DNA from: Ferruginibacter lapsinanis
Lineage (GTDB): Bacteria; Bacteroidota; Bacteroidia; Chitinophagales; Chitinophagaceae
Assembly (NCBI RefSeq): GCF_020783315.1
Contig: NZ_CP086063.1
Location: 806,001-870,000, forward strand
Direction of reading: 5' to 3'
DNA: 64,000 nucleotides
Shown: piece by piece, positions 30,663 to 40,802 of the stretch
How positions within the stretch are numbered: the first letter of the stretch is position 1
How the letters are laid out: every line of letters starts with the position of its first letter
Translations under genes and position numbers: made by a program
The notes under the pieces: generated by a model
What the model was told of the DNA's origin: nothing
The model's input: the letters and a program-made list of their open reading frames with translations, nothing else
Database searches by the model: none

Positions 30663-31895
30663 CTAACAAGAATTAATTGATATAAAATATTCATTGTATA
30701 ACTCCATAATTTTCCCGGCAAGAAATTTACCATTATGCTTACCCGGATTTTCTACATCTTCTAACGCATCGATGATAACTTTAAAGCCATATGAATTGAG
30801 TTCTGCTTCATCATATTTAACATAGTTTTCTTCTAATTTTCCGGAGAAGCGATTATTTATAAAGGCTATATTGATCAAATCTGATACATCTACTGTAAAT
30901 TGACTCCCCATCCTCAGGTATCGTATTGCTCCTTTTATAAAGTCATTTGCATTGTAACGAGGAGTTTCATAATCTTCTCCAATATTAGTAATAAAAATCT
31001 TAAGTGCTTTTTTGTTTGCAATAATGGCATCAGTAAGACCTTCGGTAATATAACTTGGGTAAAGAGAAGAATGTTGTGTTCCAGATGAATAAATAATTAT
31101 ATCTGCGTTGGCTACACTATGTTTAACTCTTGGAGTAATTTTTACCTGCCTGTTCATCGCTTCAAAATACTCTTCTACTTCGGCTATACTTAAATGCGAT
31201 AATATTTCTTTATCAGGATACTCATCAAGCAGATAAATTTTCTTGATCCTCACATTGGATCGCAGCTCTACTATTTCTGCTTCGCTATATAATATTGTTC
31301 CATCTTCCCTGATGGCCACTAATTTTTTATCTTCAATATTAGTAGGCAAAACACTACCACTTAATTTAAATAACTTACCTATATTAATAGTAGCCTGTTC
31401 AAAATTACCTCCTGCCGCTAAAAAAGCTCCTGCATAAACCAGGTTCATTATATTGCAATCATCCAATGATAACTTTTTGGCTTCACACTTTTCGATGGTA
31501 TTAACACCTTTATAAAAAGTTAACAGATAAAATCTAAGGGTTGTTTTTATTAGTTCATCATTTATACACACTCCGGCAATAACATTTGTATTACCGGTCG
31601 CAAATTGATAAATCTCTTCAAGTATTTTATCCCTATTTGCCGGCACAGGGTATCTATGATCGAAAAGCCTTTTTACATTGTCATATTCGGGCAAACTTTT
31701 GGGCAAAAGGCTCTCCTGAACTTTACGAATATCTGATGGGCCTAACATTTTAAAAAATTGACGCAACACTCCTGTCGACTTACCATCATCATAGGCATTT
31801 ACAATAGAAGTTAAACTAACCCCCTCTATTTCTACTAAAGAAGGCAATAAATTTCTTGCTCCCCTGCCGCCATTAAAAGAGACAACACTGATCAT
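30663..31895 (-). CDS. YvcK/CofD-like family protein
   Basis: This 410-residue protein starts VVSFNGGRGARNLLPSLVEI (4-23), followed by SIVNAYDDGKSTGVLRQFF near 30-48, typical of the CofD/YvcK family with its Rossmann-like nucleotide-sugar or lactyl-phosphate pocket. CofD transfers a phospholactyl group in F420 synthesis; YvcK binds UDP-sugars and regulates cell-wall metabolism. No other F420 genes are visible. Its position upstream of HAD, GT2 and NTP transferase genes suggests a role in nucleotide-sugar handling for the glycan. Confidence 0.82.
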   Translation of the reverse strand: MISVVSFNGGRGARNLLPSLVEIEGVSLTSIVNAYDDGKSTGVLRQFFKMLGPSDIRKVQESLLPKSLPEYDNVKRLFDHRYPVPANRDKILEEIYQFATGNTNVIAGVCINDELIKTTLRFYLLTFYKGVNTIEKCEAKKLSLDDCNIMNLVYAGAFLAAGGNFEQATINIGKLFKLSGSVLPTNIEDKKLVAIREDGTILYSEAEIVELRSNVRIKKIYLLDEYPDKEILSHLSIAEVEEYFEAMNRQVKITPRVKHSVANADIIIYSSGTQHSSLYPSYITEGLTDAIIANKKALKIFITNIGEDYETPRYNANDFIKGAIRYLRMGSQFTVDVSDLINIAFINNRFSGKLEENYVKYDEAELNSYGFKVIIDALEDVENPGKHNGKFLAGKIMELYNEYFISINSC

Positions 31896-32017
31896 ACTTT
31901 GTTATTATAGTAAACCTGAATTTGTAATAAATTGGGTAAAGTTAACAATATACAGCTTAAATATTAGCAATAATTTTTACATCTTAACAGCTAAAACAGT
32001 TGTAGTTGCCAATCACT

Positions 32018-33253
32018 TTATTTTAAGATTTTTTTATATACTTCATTATACTTTTTTACTGCAGTAGTTAAAGAATAATAGTCTATTGCTCCTAAACGTA
32101 TTTTTTGTTTATCAAAAGATTTTTTCGAAATGATCTTTTGTATAACACTTTCGAATTCGTTACTCGTTAACTCTGATAATATATAACCTGAATCATATTT
32201 AACAACAATTTCATCCACATCACCTACACCACTATTAGTAATTAATGGAATGCCCATTGACATGATTTCTCCGTGTTTTGTAGGAGAGGATGATTTTTTT
32301 GAAAAGCAAGGTTTAATAAAGAAAATTGAAATATCGCTAAAAGATAATAATGCCGGGATCTCATCTCGTTGTCCATGCTTTATTATCAGCCTGCTCAACG
32401 GGAACTGATACTTTTCTGCCAGCGCAATTATTTCTTCATCTTTATTGTGTGATATAAACAAAAATTTTGCATTAGGAATTTTATCTATCAATTGTTTACA
32501 AAAAAGCATCATCTCATCTGTCATGTACCATAGGCCAATCGATCCCAAGTAACTGATTATGTAATCTGTTTTACCGATCGCCAATTCATGCGCCAACTTT
32601 TCTCTTAATGTTTGATCAATATTATCAGGGTTAAACAAATTCAGGTCGGTACTACAAGGTATTACTTCAACCGGTAGTGGTTGCCCCGGTAAATTCCAGC
32701 TATGTATCTCTTTTTTAGCTGCATTGGTAAGGCATACATTAAACCCGGCATTCAAAATACATTTAGTTTCCTGCTTCTTAAAAAATTTATAAATGAAGTT
32801 GTACAAAGGGTTTTTCAAATTCCAAAGACCGCCATCTGCTCTTTCGTCGGCCCAAAAACCTCTTATATCATTTAAATAAGGCAGTCCAAGATTTTTGTTT
32901 AGCCACAATGCTACCAACATTAATATCCCGTTTCTATGATGCACCATATCAAACTTATGCTGCTCATGTAATTTCTTCGCTGTCGTTCTTAAATTATAAT
33001 AATCATACAATGTAGAAATTATGGGAGGGTTTTTGTGATATTGCAGCGGATGCCAAGTTATTGGATGATCTTTAATAATATTAAGGATCAATTGTTTCGT
33101 CTTTTCATATTTATCCGGTTTTTCACAACTCAAAATCACAAACTCATAACCATATTCAGTTAGTCCGATAACATATGGTAGCACCTGGCTTTGCCCAAGT
33201 GAATCCGTCATGCCATCGTAAGAGATAAATAAAATTTTTTTACATGTACTCAT
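32018..33253 (-). CDS. Glycosyltransferase, GT4-like
   Basis: This 411-residue GT-B protein begins ILFISYDGMTDSLGQSQVLP (8-27). It has YLGSIGLWYMTDEMMLFCKQ in the donor domain and the C-terminal SSPTKHGEIMSMGIPLITNS segment with the conserved Glu for nucleotide binding. It lies 5 nt from another GT4 gene and belongs to the same minus-strand unit. Confidence 0.86.
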   Translation of the reverse strand: MSTCKKILFISYDGMTDSLGQSQVLPYVIGLTEYGYEFVILSCEKPDKYEKTKQLILNIIKDHPITWHPLQYHKNPPIISTLYDYYNLRTTAKKLHEQHKFDMVHHRNGILMLVALWLNKNLGLPYLNDIRGFWADERADGGLWNLKNPLYNFIYKFFKKQETKCILNAGFNVCLTNAAKKEIHSWNLPGQPLPVEVIPCSTDLNLFNPDNIDQTLREKLAHELAIGKTDYIISYLGSIGLWYMTDEMMLFCKQLIDKIPNAKFLFISHNKDEEIIALAEKYQFPLSRLIIKHGQRDEIPALLSFSDISIFFIKPCFSKKSSSPTKHGEIMSMGIPLITNSGVGDVDEIVVKYDSGYILSELTSNEFESVIQKIISKKSFDKQKIRLGAIDYYSLTTAVKKYNEVYKKILK

Positions 33254-33258
33254 TATTG

Positions 33259-34332
33259 TTAGCTATACTGTTGATATAGTATTTGTAAATTATCTATGGT
33301 ATTTTGAACAGTGAATTTTTTTGCATAATTAAATGCGCTCTCTTTCTTTTCTATGATACTTTCCGGGTATTCTAAAATATTGGTCAACTTATCAGTAAAA
33401 TCCTCCACTGAATCTGACTTAAAAAAAGTGGCATACCCTTCATACAATTCTTTAAATGCTGGTATATCGCTTAATAAAACCGGCACGCCTAACGACATTG
33501 CCTCAAGCACAGATAGTCCGAATGACTCGTATTTGCTTGAAGATACAAACAAATCGTAGTGTGGCATTAATTCAATGATATTCGTGGTAGAGCCCTTAAT
33601 ATGAAGGTTATATACCCCATCGGATTCTAATTGCTTTTGATAATCGACCGTTGTTCTATTGGCACCCCAAATATCCAGTTCAACAGAACGATCATGTTTA
33701 AACTTTTGACCAAAAGCTTTAAAAATTAAATCAAAATTTTTTTCAGGCCTTATATTACCAACACAAATTATTTTAAAGATTTCTTCCGATTTATTTTTAT
33801 TGCGCTGTTGTTGAAAATATAATTTATCAATAAAATTATAAACGCAATGTGTGTTTTTATATACGTTGAATTTTCGTTCAAGTTCTAATAACACAGACTT
33901 ACTTACTCCTATTGATATTTGATTTTTCTTATAACTTAATAAATGGGCCAGGTAAGGAAGTGTTGGTATTGGACCCCATTTATATTTTTGAAAAAGAATA
34001 GAATGATATGTTATAAAAACCGGAATTGATTTGATCCGTGCTAATTTAGTAATGATTATCGATTGAGTTAAATGAGTATGAACAATATCGATTTTATTTT
34101 CTTTTATAAACCTGCGTAAAAATAAAGATGCCTTTAATAAATTCAATTTTCCTGAAACGGGAAAGTAAGTAACATGAACAGACGGATCTAACTTACTTAA
34201 AAGGCGATCGGGCTTACTAAAGTAGAGTAAGTAATTATCGTAGCCTTTCAGATTGTTCAACACTCCAAGCAAGACATGTTCTGCTCCAGCAATTTCTCCA
34301 AAATTATCAATAATGTGTACTATTTTTTTCAT
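33259..34332 (-). CDS. Glycosyltransferase, GT4-like
   Basis: This 357-residue protein has the N-terminal HIIDNFGEIAGAEHVLLGVL (6-25), ICVGNIRPEKNFDLIFKAFG near 200 and the GT4 signature SSKYESFGLSVLEAMSLGVP near 273-292 with its conserved Glu residues. It probably adds a sugar to the lipid-linked repeat unit on the cytoplasmic face. Confidence 0.9.
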   Translation of the reverse strand: MKKIVHIIDNFGEIAGAEHVLLGVLNNLKGYDNYLLYFSKPDRLLSKLDPSVHVTYFPVSGKLNLLKASLFLRRFIKENKIDIVHTHLTQSIIITKLARIKSIPVFITYHSILFQKYKWGPIPTLPYLAHLLSYKKNQISIGVSKSVLLELERKFNVYKNTHCVYNFIDKLYFQQQRNKNKSEEIFKIICVGNIRPEKNFDLIFKAFGQKFKHDRSVELDIWGANRTTVDYQKQLESDGVYNLHIKGSTTNIIELMPHYDLFVSSSKYESFGLSVLEAMSLGVPVLLSDIPAFKELYEGYATFFKSDSVEDFTDKLTNILEYPESIIEKKESAFNYAKKFTVQNTIDNLQILYQQYS

Positions 34333-34369
34333 TTAATCATTTGATAAAAGACCGATCCCCGAAATTGTT

Positions 34370-35173
34370 TTATATCCCAATTGTTTTGACTGCCCGTCTT
34401 AATTTTTCTATCTCCCCATTTATATTTGATTTACGAAATTGATTTAAATTTCTGATGAGGTTAATTTTTTCTTTTAATCCCCATTGTTTTGAATAATAAG
34501 TAATTCCTTCTGTTATACCCTTTTGATCTACCTCTGTACGCTTACCTTCAGCGACTTTTTTAATTGCTCTTGTATACAAATCATGTGCATGTTCCATCAC
34601 TTTAATATGAATCTCCAAAAGACTTTCTTTACCGTCAAATCTTGTACACTCAGTCGTTACTATATTTCCAGTGTCGATACCCTGATCGATCCACATAACA
34701 GTATTTCCTATTAAATGAAATTGTTTAGTGGCTATACACCAATTGGTACAATTGGGACCTCCTTTGATATATGGAGACAAGCCCGTATGCAAATTAAGTA
34801 TGCCGATCGTCGGTTTAAAGGATAGCATTTTCTCTTTTACTAACCTTGTGCCCGAAACAATAATAAGATCCGGTGTTATTTCCTGTGTTAAGTCATAGGC
34901 TGTTTGATCATTAATATTTTCTACCTGTAACAATTTTGCCGGCGGATAAACAGGAAATTTATTGCTGTAATATTGTTGCATTCCCCACCATGATCTCGCT
35001 ATCGCAGGAAGAAACAATTTTTCAGTTATTTTGTCAAATAGCTTGGTTAAGGTAAGTTTATGGCTGCGTTTTTTTGTCTCAACGATGATACCGTCTATTG
35101 GAAATGCCACATTAATTTTATTGGCTAAAGCTTTATGATTAGCTCCATCACCTATCCATAGAACTATCTTCAT
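34370..35173 (-). CDS. Formyltransferase-family protein
   Basis: This 267-residue protein has the formyltransferase core LVKEKMLSFKPTIGILNLHT with GLSPYIKGGPNCTNW (near 109-144) and WIDQGIDTGNIV near 163, including the Asn-His-Asp triad of methionyl-tRNA or sugar formyltransferases. Its place in a glycan locus and its length suggest N-formylation of an amino sugar rather than of tRNA. No sugar aminotransferase is visible nearby. It overlaps the deacetylase gene by 4 nt. Confidence 0.78.
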   Translation of the reverse strand: MKIVLWIGDGANHKALANKINVAFPIDGIIVETKKRSHKLTLTKLFDKITEKLFLPAIARSWWGMQQYYSNKFPVYPPAKLLQVENINDQTAYDLTQEITPDLIIVSGTRLVKEKMLSFKPTIGILNLHTGLSPYIKGGPNCTNWCIATKQFHLIGNTVMWIDQGIDTGNIVTTECTRFDGKESLLEIHIKVMEHAHDLYTRAIKKVAEGKRTEVDQKGITEGITYYSKQWGLKEKINLIRNLNQFRKSNINGEIEKLRRAVKTIGI

Positions 35174-36090
35174 TTATATTTTATTAACGATTTAATATTT
35201 TCCAACGCATTTGATATCCTTAATCTTGTTTTCCACCAAGGTTCATTATACAGTTCAATTCTTGAAATCTCAAACAAATCTTCAATGGCCGGATCATATA
35301 TATTTTGATTTACAGCCAAGCCAATTTTATACCCCAGTTCCTTACTCAATCTTTTCGTTGTATCGTTGTAACTGCCGATCGGATAAGAAATCGTTAGTGG
35401 AAAATATCCTAATTTTTCCTGTATTCTATTGGCAGAATTTAACAACTCATGTTTAATCTCAGTTTCATCACTCATTGTACCCAGCATACAGTGTGTTACT
35501 GTATGAGAACCTATATAATGACCTGCAGCTGATAGCTCTTTTATATCATCCCAGTTCATCATTAGTTCAGGTACTTTAATATCATTATATGATCTTGCTA
35601 TCTGATCTAAAACCAACCCCCTTTTTTCGTGAGTAATTTTTTTTAAGTAGGGTTTCAATCTGCTCCCATAGGCTATCCGCTTTTCTGCTGTAGGAATATT
35701 ATTTACTTTAAATTCATCAGGTAAAAAATCAAATGACAAATCAATCTCACTGACATTAGTGTGCTGGAAAGAGTAATCCAACACATGCGTCCATGTAGGA
35801 ATATTATTATCAATGCAATCGGTAACTACATAAAATGATGCCTTACAATTATACTTTTTTAAAATGGGGGCGGCATACTGAATATTATCCTTATACCCAT
35901 CATCAAACATTATTGTGGCATATTTGTTTTTAGTAAACCGCTCATCCGAAAAAGCAATATCCTCAATTAAAACAACTGTATATTTCTTTGAAATGTATTG
36001 TATGCAACGCTCAAATAAAGCAACATCCATGGGATCCCACAGTTTGTCTCTTTCCGGGTTAACTCTATGAAATAAAAAATTTCTTACCAT
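35170..36090 (-). CDS. Polysaccharide deacetylase family protein
   Basis: This 306-residue NodB-fold protein has TIMFDDGYKDNIQYAAPILK near 59-78 (catalytic DD) and the metal-ligand motif IGSHTVTHCML near 192-202. No signal peptide is visible, so it may act on cytoplasmic lipid-linked or nucleotide-sugar substrates. Coupled overlap with the formyltransferase suggests that deacetylation frees an amine for formylation, which would make a coherent pair. Confidence 0.84.
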   Translation of the reverse strand: MVRNFLFHRVNPERDKLWDPMDVALFERCIQYISKKYTVVLIEDIAFSDERFTKNKYATIMFDDGYKDNIQYAAPILKKYNCKASFYVVTDCIDNNIPTWTHVLDYSFQHTNVSEIDLSFDFLPDEFKVNNIPTAEKRIAYGSRLKPYLKKITHEKRGLVLDQIARSYNDIKVPELMMNWDDIKELSAAGHYIGSHTVTHCMLGTMSDETEIKHELLNSANRIQEKLGYFPLTISYPIGSYNDTTKRLSKELGYKIGLAVNQNIYDPAIEDLFEISRIELYNEPWWKTRLRISNALENIKSLIKYK

Positions 36091-36111
36091 ACAATAATCT
36101 CTTCTCTTTTA

Positions 36112-36873
36112 TTATCCTTTTGACGAAAACTTTCTTATAAAAAGGTTTTTAGCCCTTTCAACTATATTCAATTTCTTATATTTTTTCAGTGAGATATAAT
36201 CCTGAACCAACAAAGGAAACTCTGTTTGCATGAACTGCATTCTCTCTTTCTGATTGTTCGCTATTGACACGCTACTCATCCCTCCCAACTCTATGACAGA
36301 TACAGGTACATTTACATGAATATATGATGCATTGTATTTCACCAGAAACAATATCAACTGACAATGATCGGCTGTAACCCGATATATAGGATTATACAAT
36401 CCTGCTTTATCAAACAGTGCCTTTTTTAAAAATTGGGTTTGATGACACATTCCTTGAGTCAACACATAATACAAACTCAACACCGGCTTATAGGTAACAA
36501 TTTTATTATCATAAATAAAATCTCCGTAAACGATATCATGATCGCCTTGATTCATCCCTACACTAACTCTTTCCAAAACATCTGAAGATGCCAGGCAATC
36601 TCCGGAATTTAAAAAAAACAAATATCTTCCTTTTGCCTGCAATATGCCTTTATTCATTGCATCGTATACACCATTATCTTTTTCGGATATCCAATAAGAT
36701 AAGTACTGCTCATTTTGTTGAATCAACTCTTTACTGCCATCATCCGACAATCCGTCGATAATTAAATATTCGTAGTCTTTAAATGACTGTTTCAAAACAC
36801 TCTCAATAGTATTGGCCAATCCAGGCTTGTTATTATAATTGATGGATATTATACTAATGAGCGGTTGATGCAT
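36112..36873 (-). CDS. Glycosyltransferase family 2
   Basis: This 253-residue GT-A protein has ISIISINYNNKPGLANTIES (6-25), the YLIIDGLSDDGSKEL motif near 36-50 and ARYLFFLNSGDCLASSDVLE-like DxD region near 82-100. It belongs to the WcaA-like GT2 group found in exopolysaccharide loci. Confidence 0.88.
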   Translation of the reverse strand: MHQPLISIISINYNNKPGLANTIESVLKQSFKDYEYLIIDGLSDDGSKELIQQNEQYLSYWISEKDNGVYDAMNKGILQAKGRYLFFLNSGDCLASSDVLERVSVGMNQGDHDIVYGDFIYDNKIVTYKPVLSLYYVLTQGMCHQTQFLKKALFDKAGLYNPIYRVTADHCQLILFLVKYNASYIHVNVPVSVIELGGMSSVSIANNQKERMQFMQTEFPLLVQDYISLKKYKKLNIVERAKNLFIRKFSSKG

Positions 36874-36909
36874 GTTTATTTATTACTTATTATGTGACTG
36901 TATACAAAT

Positions 36910-37779
36910 TTACAACATCCCTAAGATCATATTAATTTCTTCTGACGAATGACCTTTGAATCTTAACGGGAAAAATATTTTAAAGAAAATGCCATACTGA
37001 TTCTTTTGCCCTATTATGAAATAGATTTTCTCGAAAAATTTTGAGAAAAACCCTCGTTTCATTTTTCTAAGTTTCTTAAATAACGGAAATTTTTCAGGTA
37101 CATATTTTTGATATACTAAAGCCAGCTCATCCAATTTATTCTCTCCACCATTGGAAGATTTATGCACTTCTGTAAAACGATAAAGAGATAAACATTTATA
37201 GATACTATGTATCTTAAATCCGCTTTTTTGCACTCGTAAAAACCATTCCCAGTCAAATACAAAATGAAGGTTTTCATCCAACATCCCGGTTGTTTCCCAC
37301 ACCTTTCTTGTCCAAAAGCTTGATGGTTGTATGATATAATCTATAAGATCTATTCTTAATTTATTGTTCTTAAAAGGAATATTGCTTCCCCATGTTTTTA
37401 GCATCCCTGTTTTTAGTTCATTAAAGTGTATACAGTTGCCAATAAACAATTTATCTCCTTCCTTCTTCACTGTTTCGGCAATAGTAACCAATACGTCCGG
37501 CATTAACATATCATCGCTGTTGAGCCACATTAAAATGTCTCCGCTTGCCATATTAAAGCCTGCATTGATCGCAGCCGCTTGTCCGTTATCTTTTTTACTG
37601 ACCCAGTACTGTAAATGTTTTTCATATTTTTTTATAACTTCTACAGAGTTATCAGTACTACCGCCATCCATTATAATATACTCCAGATTAGGATAGTTTT
37701 GCCCCAACACAGAAAGGATAGTTGCTTCCAAATAATGTCCTTGATTATAACTAGGTGTTATAACGGATATTTTGGGCAT
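36910..37779 (-). CDS. Glycosyltransferase family 2
   Basis: From [20 protein letters not shown] the product has 289 residues; the frame is open to 37836, but those 19 codons are outside the usual family start. It has [20 protein letters not shown] and [17 protein letters not shown], the DxD region. The genes on both sides are also glycosyltransferases. Confidence 0.86.
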   Translation of the reverse strand: MPKISVITPSYNQGHYLEATILSVLGQNYPNLEYIIMDGGSTDNSVEVIKKYEKHLQYWVSKKDNGQAAAINAGFNMASGDILMWLNSDDMLMPDVLVTIAETVKKEGDKLFIGNCIHFNELKTGMLKTWGSNIPFKNNKLRIDLIDYIIQPSSFWTRKVWETTGMLDENLHFVFDWEWFLRVQKSGFKIHSIYKCLSLYRFTEVHKSSNGGENKLDELALVYQKYVPEKFPLFKKLRKMKRGFFSKFFEKIYFIIGQKNQYGIFFKIFFPLRFKGHSSEEINMILGML

Positions 37780-37905
37780 AGTTGTATTTTCTGTGTTGTT
37801 AGCTGTATCCAATATTAATGAGTTTATAAAAGACATACTTTTACTTTGGTAATGTATACAATTACTAATTATTGATGATTACATCTTTGCAACCAATATT
37901 ATTTA

Positions 37906-39018
37906 CTATTGAAGCAAATTGGTGTACAACTTAAAATGTTCTTCAATACACTTTCCCCAGCTAAACTTCTTAGCCTGTTGAAATCCCTTTTCTTTTAAGC
38001 TTTGTTGCAACGATTTGTCTTCAATCAAACGTTTCACCGTACTATAAATACTTGCTCTATCATTGGGATCAATATATAGCGCAGCATCGCCACCTACTTC
38101 TGGCATAGAACTGCTGTTGCTCAGCACCACCGGGCAGCCGCATGCAAATGCCTCAAGAGTGGGTATCCCAAAGCCTTCATATAAAGAAGGAAATACAAAA
38201 CATTTGGCATTTTGATATAGATAAGAAAGTATTTTATCGTCTATTCCTATCTGTAATATCTGATCATTGAGTTGAAGTTCATTGATCATTAATTTTTCAA
38301 CTTCAGAAAACTTACCTCCGCCTGCACAGATCAAATACAGATTTTTATTTGCTAATAACAAAGGAGAGATCGCTTGTAAAAAAAAAGTGAAATTTTTATA
38401 GTGGTCTCTGTTACCTACAAACAAAATATATTCTCGTGGAATAGAGATGGAGGGCTTGTAGTCATTTACCGGCAAAAGCGAACTCGAAAGATATATGACA
38501 TGTATCTTCTCTTCACTTATTCCATATAATTCTATAATATCCTTTTTAGTGCTTTCAGAAATAGCAATGATGCCGGATGCCTGCTGTGCCAGTTTTTTTT
38601 TGTTATCCGAAAGGACAGTATTTGAATTTATTTTTTCTGAAAACAATTTCCTTTCATGAATCATATCATAAATAGTTAATACAAGTTTTGCTTTACCCAA
38701 ACTATTTAAATAATATGTATCATAGTAAGTAGGATGAAAAATATCAACTCCTTTTTTTAATTTCTTTTGAACTTTAATTCTATGATATTTTGAAATCAGA
38801 TTCTGTATTCTATGATTGCCCTTAAAATTTTTTTCCAGGTAAGGTTTTGTTGGATTCATTTTTTTCTCTGCCAGATGTGCATTATGAGAATATACTAATG
38901 GCAACTCCACTTCTAAGTTTTTATTCTGCCTCAACCCATCAATTACCTCAGCAAAATACCTGCTAATGCCTCCATATTTTTGGTAATTAAACGTTTGATG
39001 ATCAAATAAAACTTTCAT
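37906..39018 (-). CDS. Glycosyltransferase, GT4-like
   Basis: This 370-residue protein has HQTFNYQKYGGISRYFAEVI (7-26), typical of mannosyltransferase-like GT4 enzymes. It also has EYILFVGNRDHYKNFTFFLQ near 192 and the signature PSLYEGFGIPTLEAFACGCP near 276-295. It lies 3 nt from the preceding epimerase gene. Confidence 0.9.
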   Translation of the reverse strand: MKVLFDHQTFNYQKYGGISRYFAEVIDGLRQNKNLEVELPLVYSHNAHLAEKKMNPTKPYLEKNFKGNHRIQNLISKYHRIKVQKKLKKGVDIFHPTYYDTYYLNSLGKAKLVLTIYDMIHERKLFSEKINSNTVLSDNKKKLAQQASGIIAISESTKKDIIELYGISEEKIHVIYLSSSLLPVNDYKPSISIPREYILFVGNRDHYKNFTFFLQAISPLLLANKNLYLICAGGGKFSEVEKLMINELQLNDQILQIGIDDKILSYLYQNAKCFVFPSLYEGFGIPTLEAFACGCPVVLSNSSSMPEVGGDAALYIDPNDRASIYSTVKRLIEDKSLQQSLKEKGFQQAKKFSWGKCIEEHFKLYTNLLQ

Positions 39019-39021
39019 CTG

Positions 39022-39975
39022 TTATACTATTTTTTCTTTCCAATAATTGATAATATCCATAAGGCTTTCGTCAATGTTGATCAACGGCTTCCAATTACAA
39101 ACATCTTGTATTTTTTTATTATTGCCAATTATAATGGGGTTATCTGAAGGTCTTACTAATCGTGGATTTACCTGATAACCAAAATCAACTTTTTCAATTT
39201 TCATCATTTTTTCCAATATCTGTTTCAGGCTATACCCCACACCACTGCAAATATTATATACATCCCCTCGTTCTCCCTTTTCCAAAATATCCATATACGC
39301 TTTAACAACATCTCTAACATCTAAGAAGTCTCGTATGATATCTATATTACCAACTTCAAAACCTTTTTTATTTCCTTTTTTATTTTCAACAATTTGCTTT
39401 GCAAAAGACGACACCACAAAATTATCTTTTTGACCGGGCCCTATATGATTAAAAGATCTTGTTCTGATAATATCCAACCCATAGCCGCTTGCATATACCT
39501 TACTAAGCATTTCCTGTGATACTCTAGCCACAGCATACGGGCTGATAGGATTTAATGGCGCTTCTTCTGATAAAGGAACATCATCCATATTCACTATACC
39601 ATATTCTTCGGAAGAACCGACTGACAATATGCGGCATTTGAAACCTGTTTGACGAACACTTTCTACCAGATTTAAGAATATGTTAGTATTATTTTGAAAA
39701 CTATCTACCGGATTTTGCCAGCTATATGCAACACTACTGTCTGACGCCAAATGTATCAGATAGTCAGGCTTTGTTTCATTAATGATCTGTTTTGTTATTT
39801 GTGCATCTTTCAGATCTGCCTGATATGATTTTATATGCAGGTTTGTGAAATTAACAGGTGCAGCTTGTGTTCTGGATATACCAATAATTTCATATTCCTT
39901 ATTCGTTTCAGATAAGTATTTCAGTAAGTGTTGACTTACAAAACCAGAAAAGCCTGTAATTAATATTTTGCTCAT
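39022..39975 (-). CDS. GDP-mannose 4,6-dehydratase-like SDR
   Basis: This protein of 317 residues begins MSKILITGFSGFVSQHLLKY. It has SVGSSEEYG near 125-133 and catalytic YAVARVSQEM near 147-156, where the usual YxxxK Lys is replaced by Arg. The pattern fits GDP-mannose 4,6-dehydratases or GDP-4-keto-6-deoxymannose reductases. I moved the start from 39999 to 39975 because this gives the family N-terminus and removes an overlap with the methyltransferase. The Lys-to-Arg reading should be checked by alignment. Confidence 0.8.
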   Translation of the reverse strand: MSKILITGFSGFVSQHLLKYLSETNKEYEIIGISRTQAAPVNFTNLHIKSYQADLKDAQITKQIINETKPDYLIHLASDSSVAYSWQNPVDSFQNNTNIFLNLVESVRQTGFKCRILSVGSSEEYGIVNMDDVPLSEEAPLNPISPYAVARVSQEMLSKVYASGYGLDIIRTRSFNHIGPGQKDNFVVSSFAKQIVENKKGNKKGFEVGNIDIIRDFLDVRDVVKAYMDILEKGERGDVYNICSGVGYSLKQILEKMMKIEKVDFGYQVNPRLVRPSDNPIIIGNNKKIQDVCNWKPLINIDESLMDIINYWKEKIV

Positions 39976-39979
39976 GTTC

Positions 39980-40789
39980 CTAAAGCACCTTTCTGCCAAT
40001 TATTTTATTATAATCTGTCGGTAAAAGGCTTGTACGTTTTTTTAAAAATATTTTTCTGTATAAAAGTCTCCACTTATTACTTGCATCGATCTTACGAATC
40101 CATTTTATATTGATTTCGTTCTTACAAAATATATGAAGCCCATTATTTATTTTATAATAGTTCAGCAGTAATTTATCGGCTATTATATGTAAAGACTTCT
40201 CTGTATAAAAAGCAATATGCTGACCAGTTTCCGGTGCAATATACCACCAATCACCCGAATCTTTAATACCTTTTTGTGGTTGCAATTCTGTAGAAAACAA
40301 TATAGCATTGCTATAGCAGAGCATTTTCCTGATCTCGTCTAACGGATCTACAAGATGCTCAAATACTTCAAATGCAGTTAACAATTCGTATGAGTTGTTC
40401 GGCATTTGAGGCTGATCACTTATATCAAATGTTCTTGCAAACAAGTTTTCACAATATTTGTCCTGCCGATAAAAGTCGTATCCCTTATCTCTCATAATAC
40501 GCACCAGCATTCCATATCCTCCGGCATAATCTACAAATTTTCCATTAGGGTCAAAAGACAGATTGATAATGTAGCTTAGCTTTTCGGAAAGTTTTTGATT
40601 TCTTGATATCAGGCCAATATCTAAAAAAGATATAGCTGATGAATAAGATTCATTCAACCAAAAAGGTGTTTCAGTTTGAATAAATCCACAGGTCTGACAT
40701 TGAAAATAAGCAACAGGATATTTGCCTAAGACAGTAGCTTGAAAAACAGATGATACTACCCCATCACAAATTTTGCAATTATTACTCAT
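39980..40789 (-). CDS. Class I SAM-dependent methyltransferase with zinc ribbon
   Basis: This 269-residue protein has an N-terminal four-Cys zinc-binding-like region (CKIC near 5-8 and CQTC near 31-34), then FVDYAGGYGMLVRIMRDKGY near 84-103 as SAM motif I and LLTAFEVFEHLVDP near 136. Similar proteins methylate sugars or lipid-linked glycans. It lies 13 nt from the flippase gene. Confidence 0.8.
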   Translation of the reverse strand: MSNNCKICDGVVSSVFQATVLGKYPVAYFQCQTCGFIQTETPFWLNESYSSAISFLDIGLISRNQKLSEKLSYIINLSFDPNGKFVDYAGGYGMLVRIMRDKGYDFYRQDKYCENLFARTFDISDQPQMPNNSYELLTAFEVFEHLVDPLDEIRKMLCYSNAILFSTELQPQKGIKDSGDWWYIAPETGQHIAFYTEKSLHIIADKLLLNYYKINNGLHIFCKNEINIKWIRKIDASNKWRLLYRKIFLKKRTSLLPTDYNKIIGRKVL

Positions 40790-40802
40790 TTTATATTTTT
40801 AT

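Noticed and set aside
30663-31895. F420 biosynthesis gene cofD proper
   Set aside because: No cofC, cofE, cofG or cofH homologues are nearby and the context is glycan synthesis; only the family relationship is supported.
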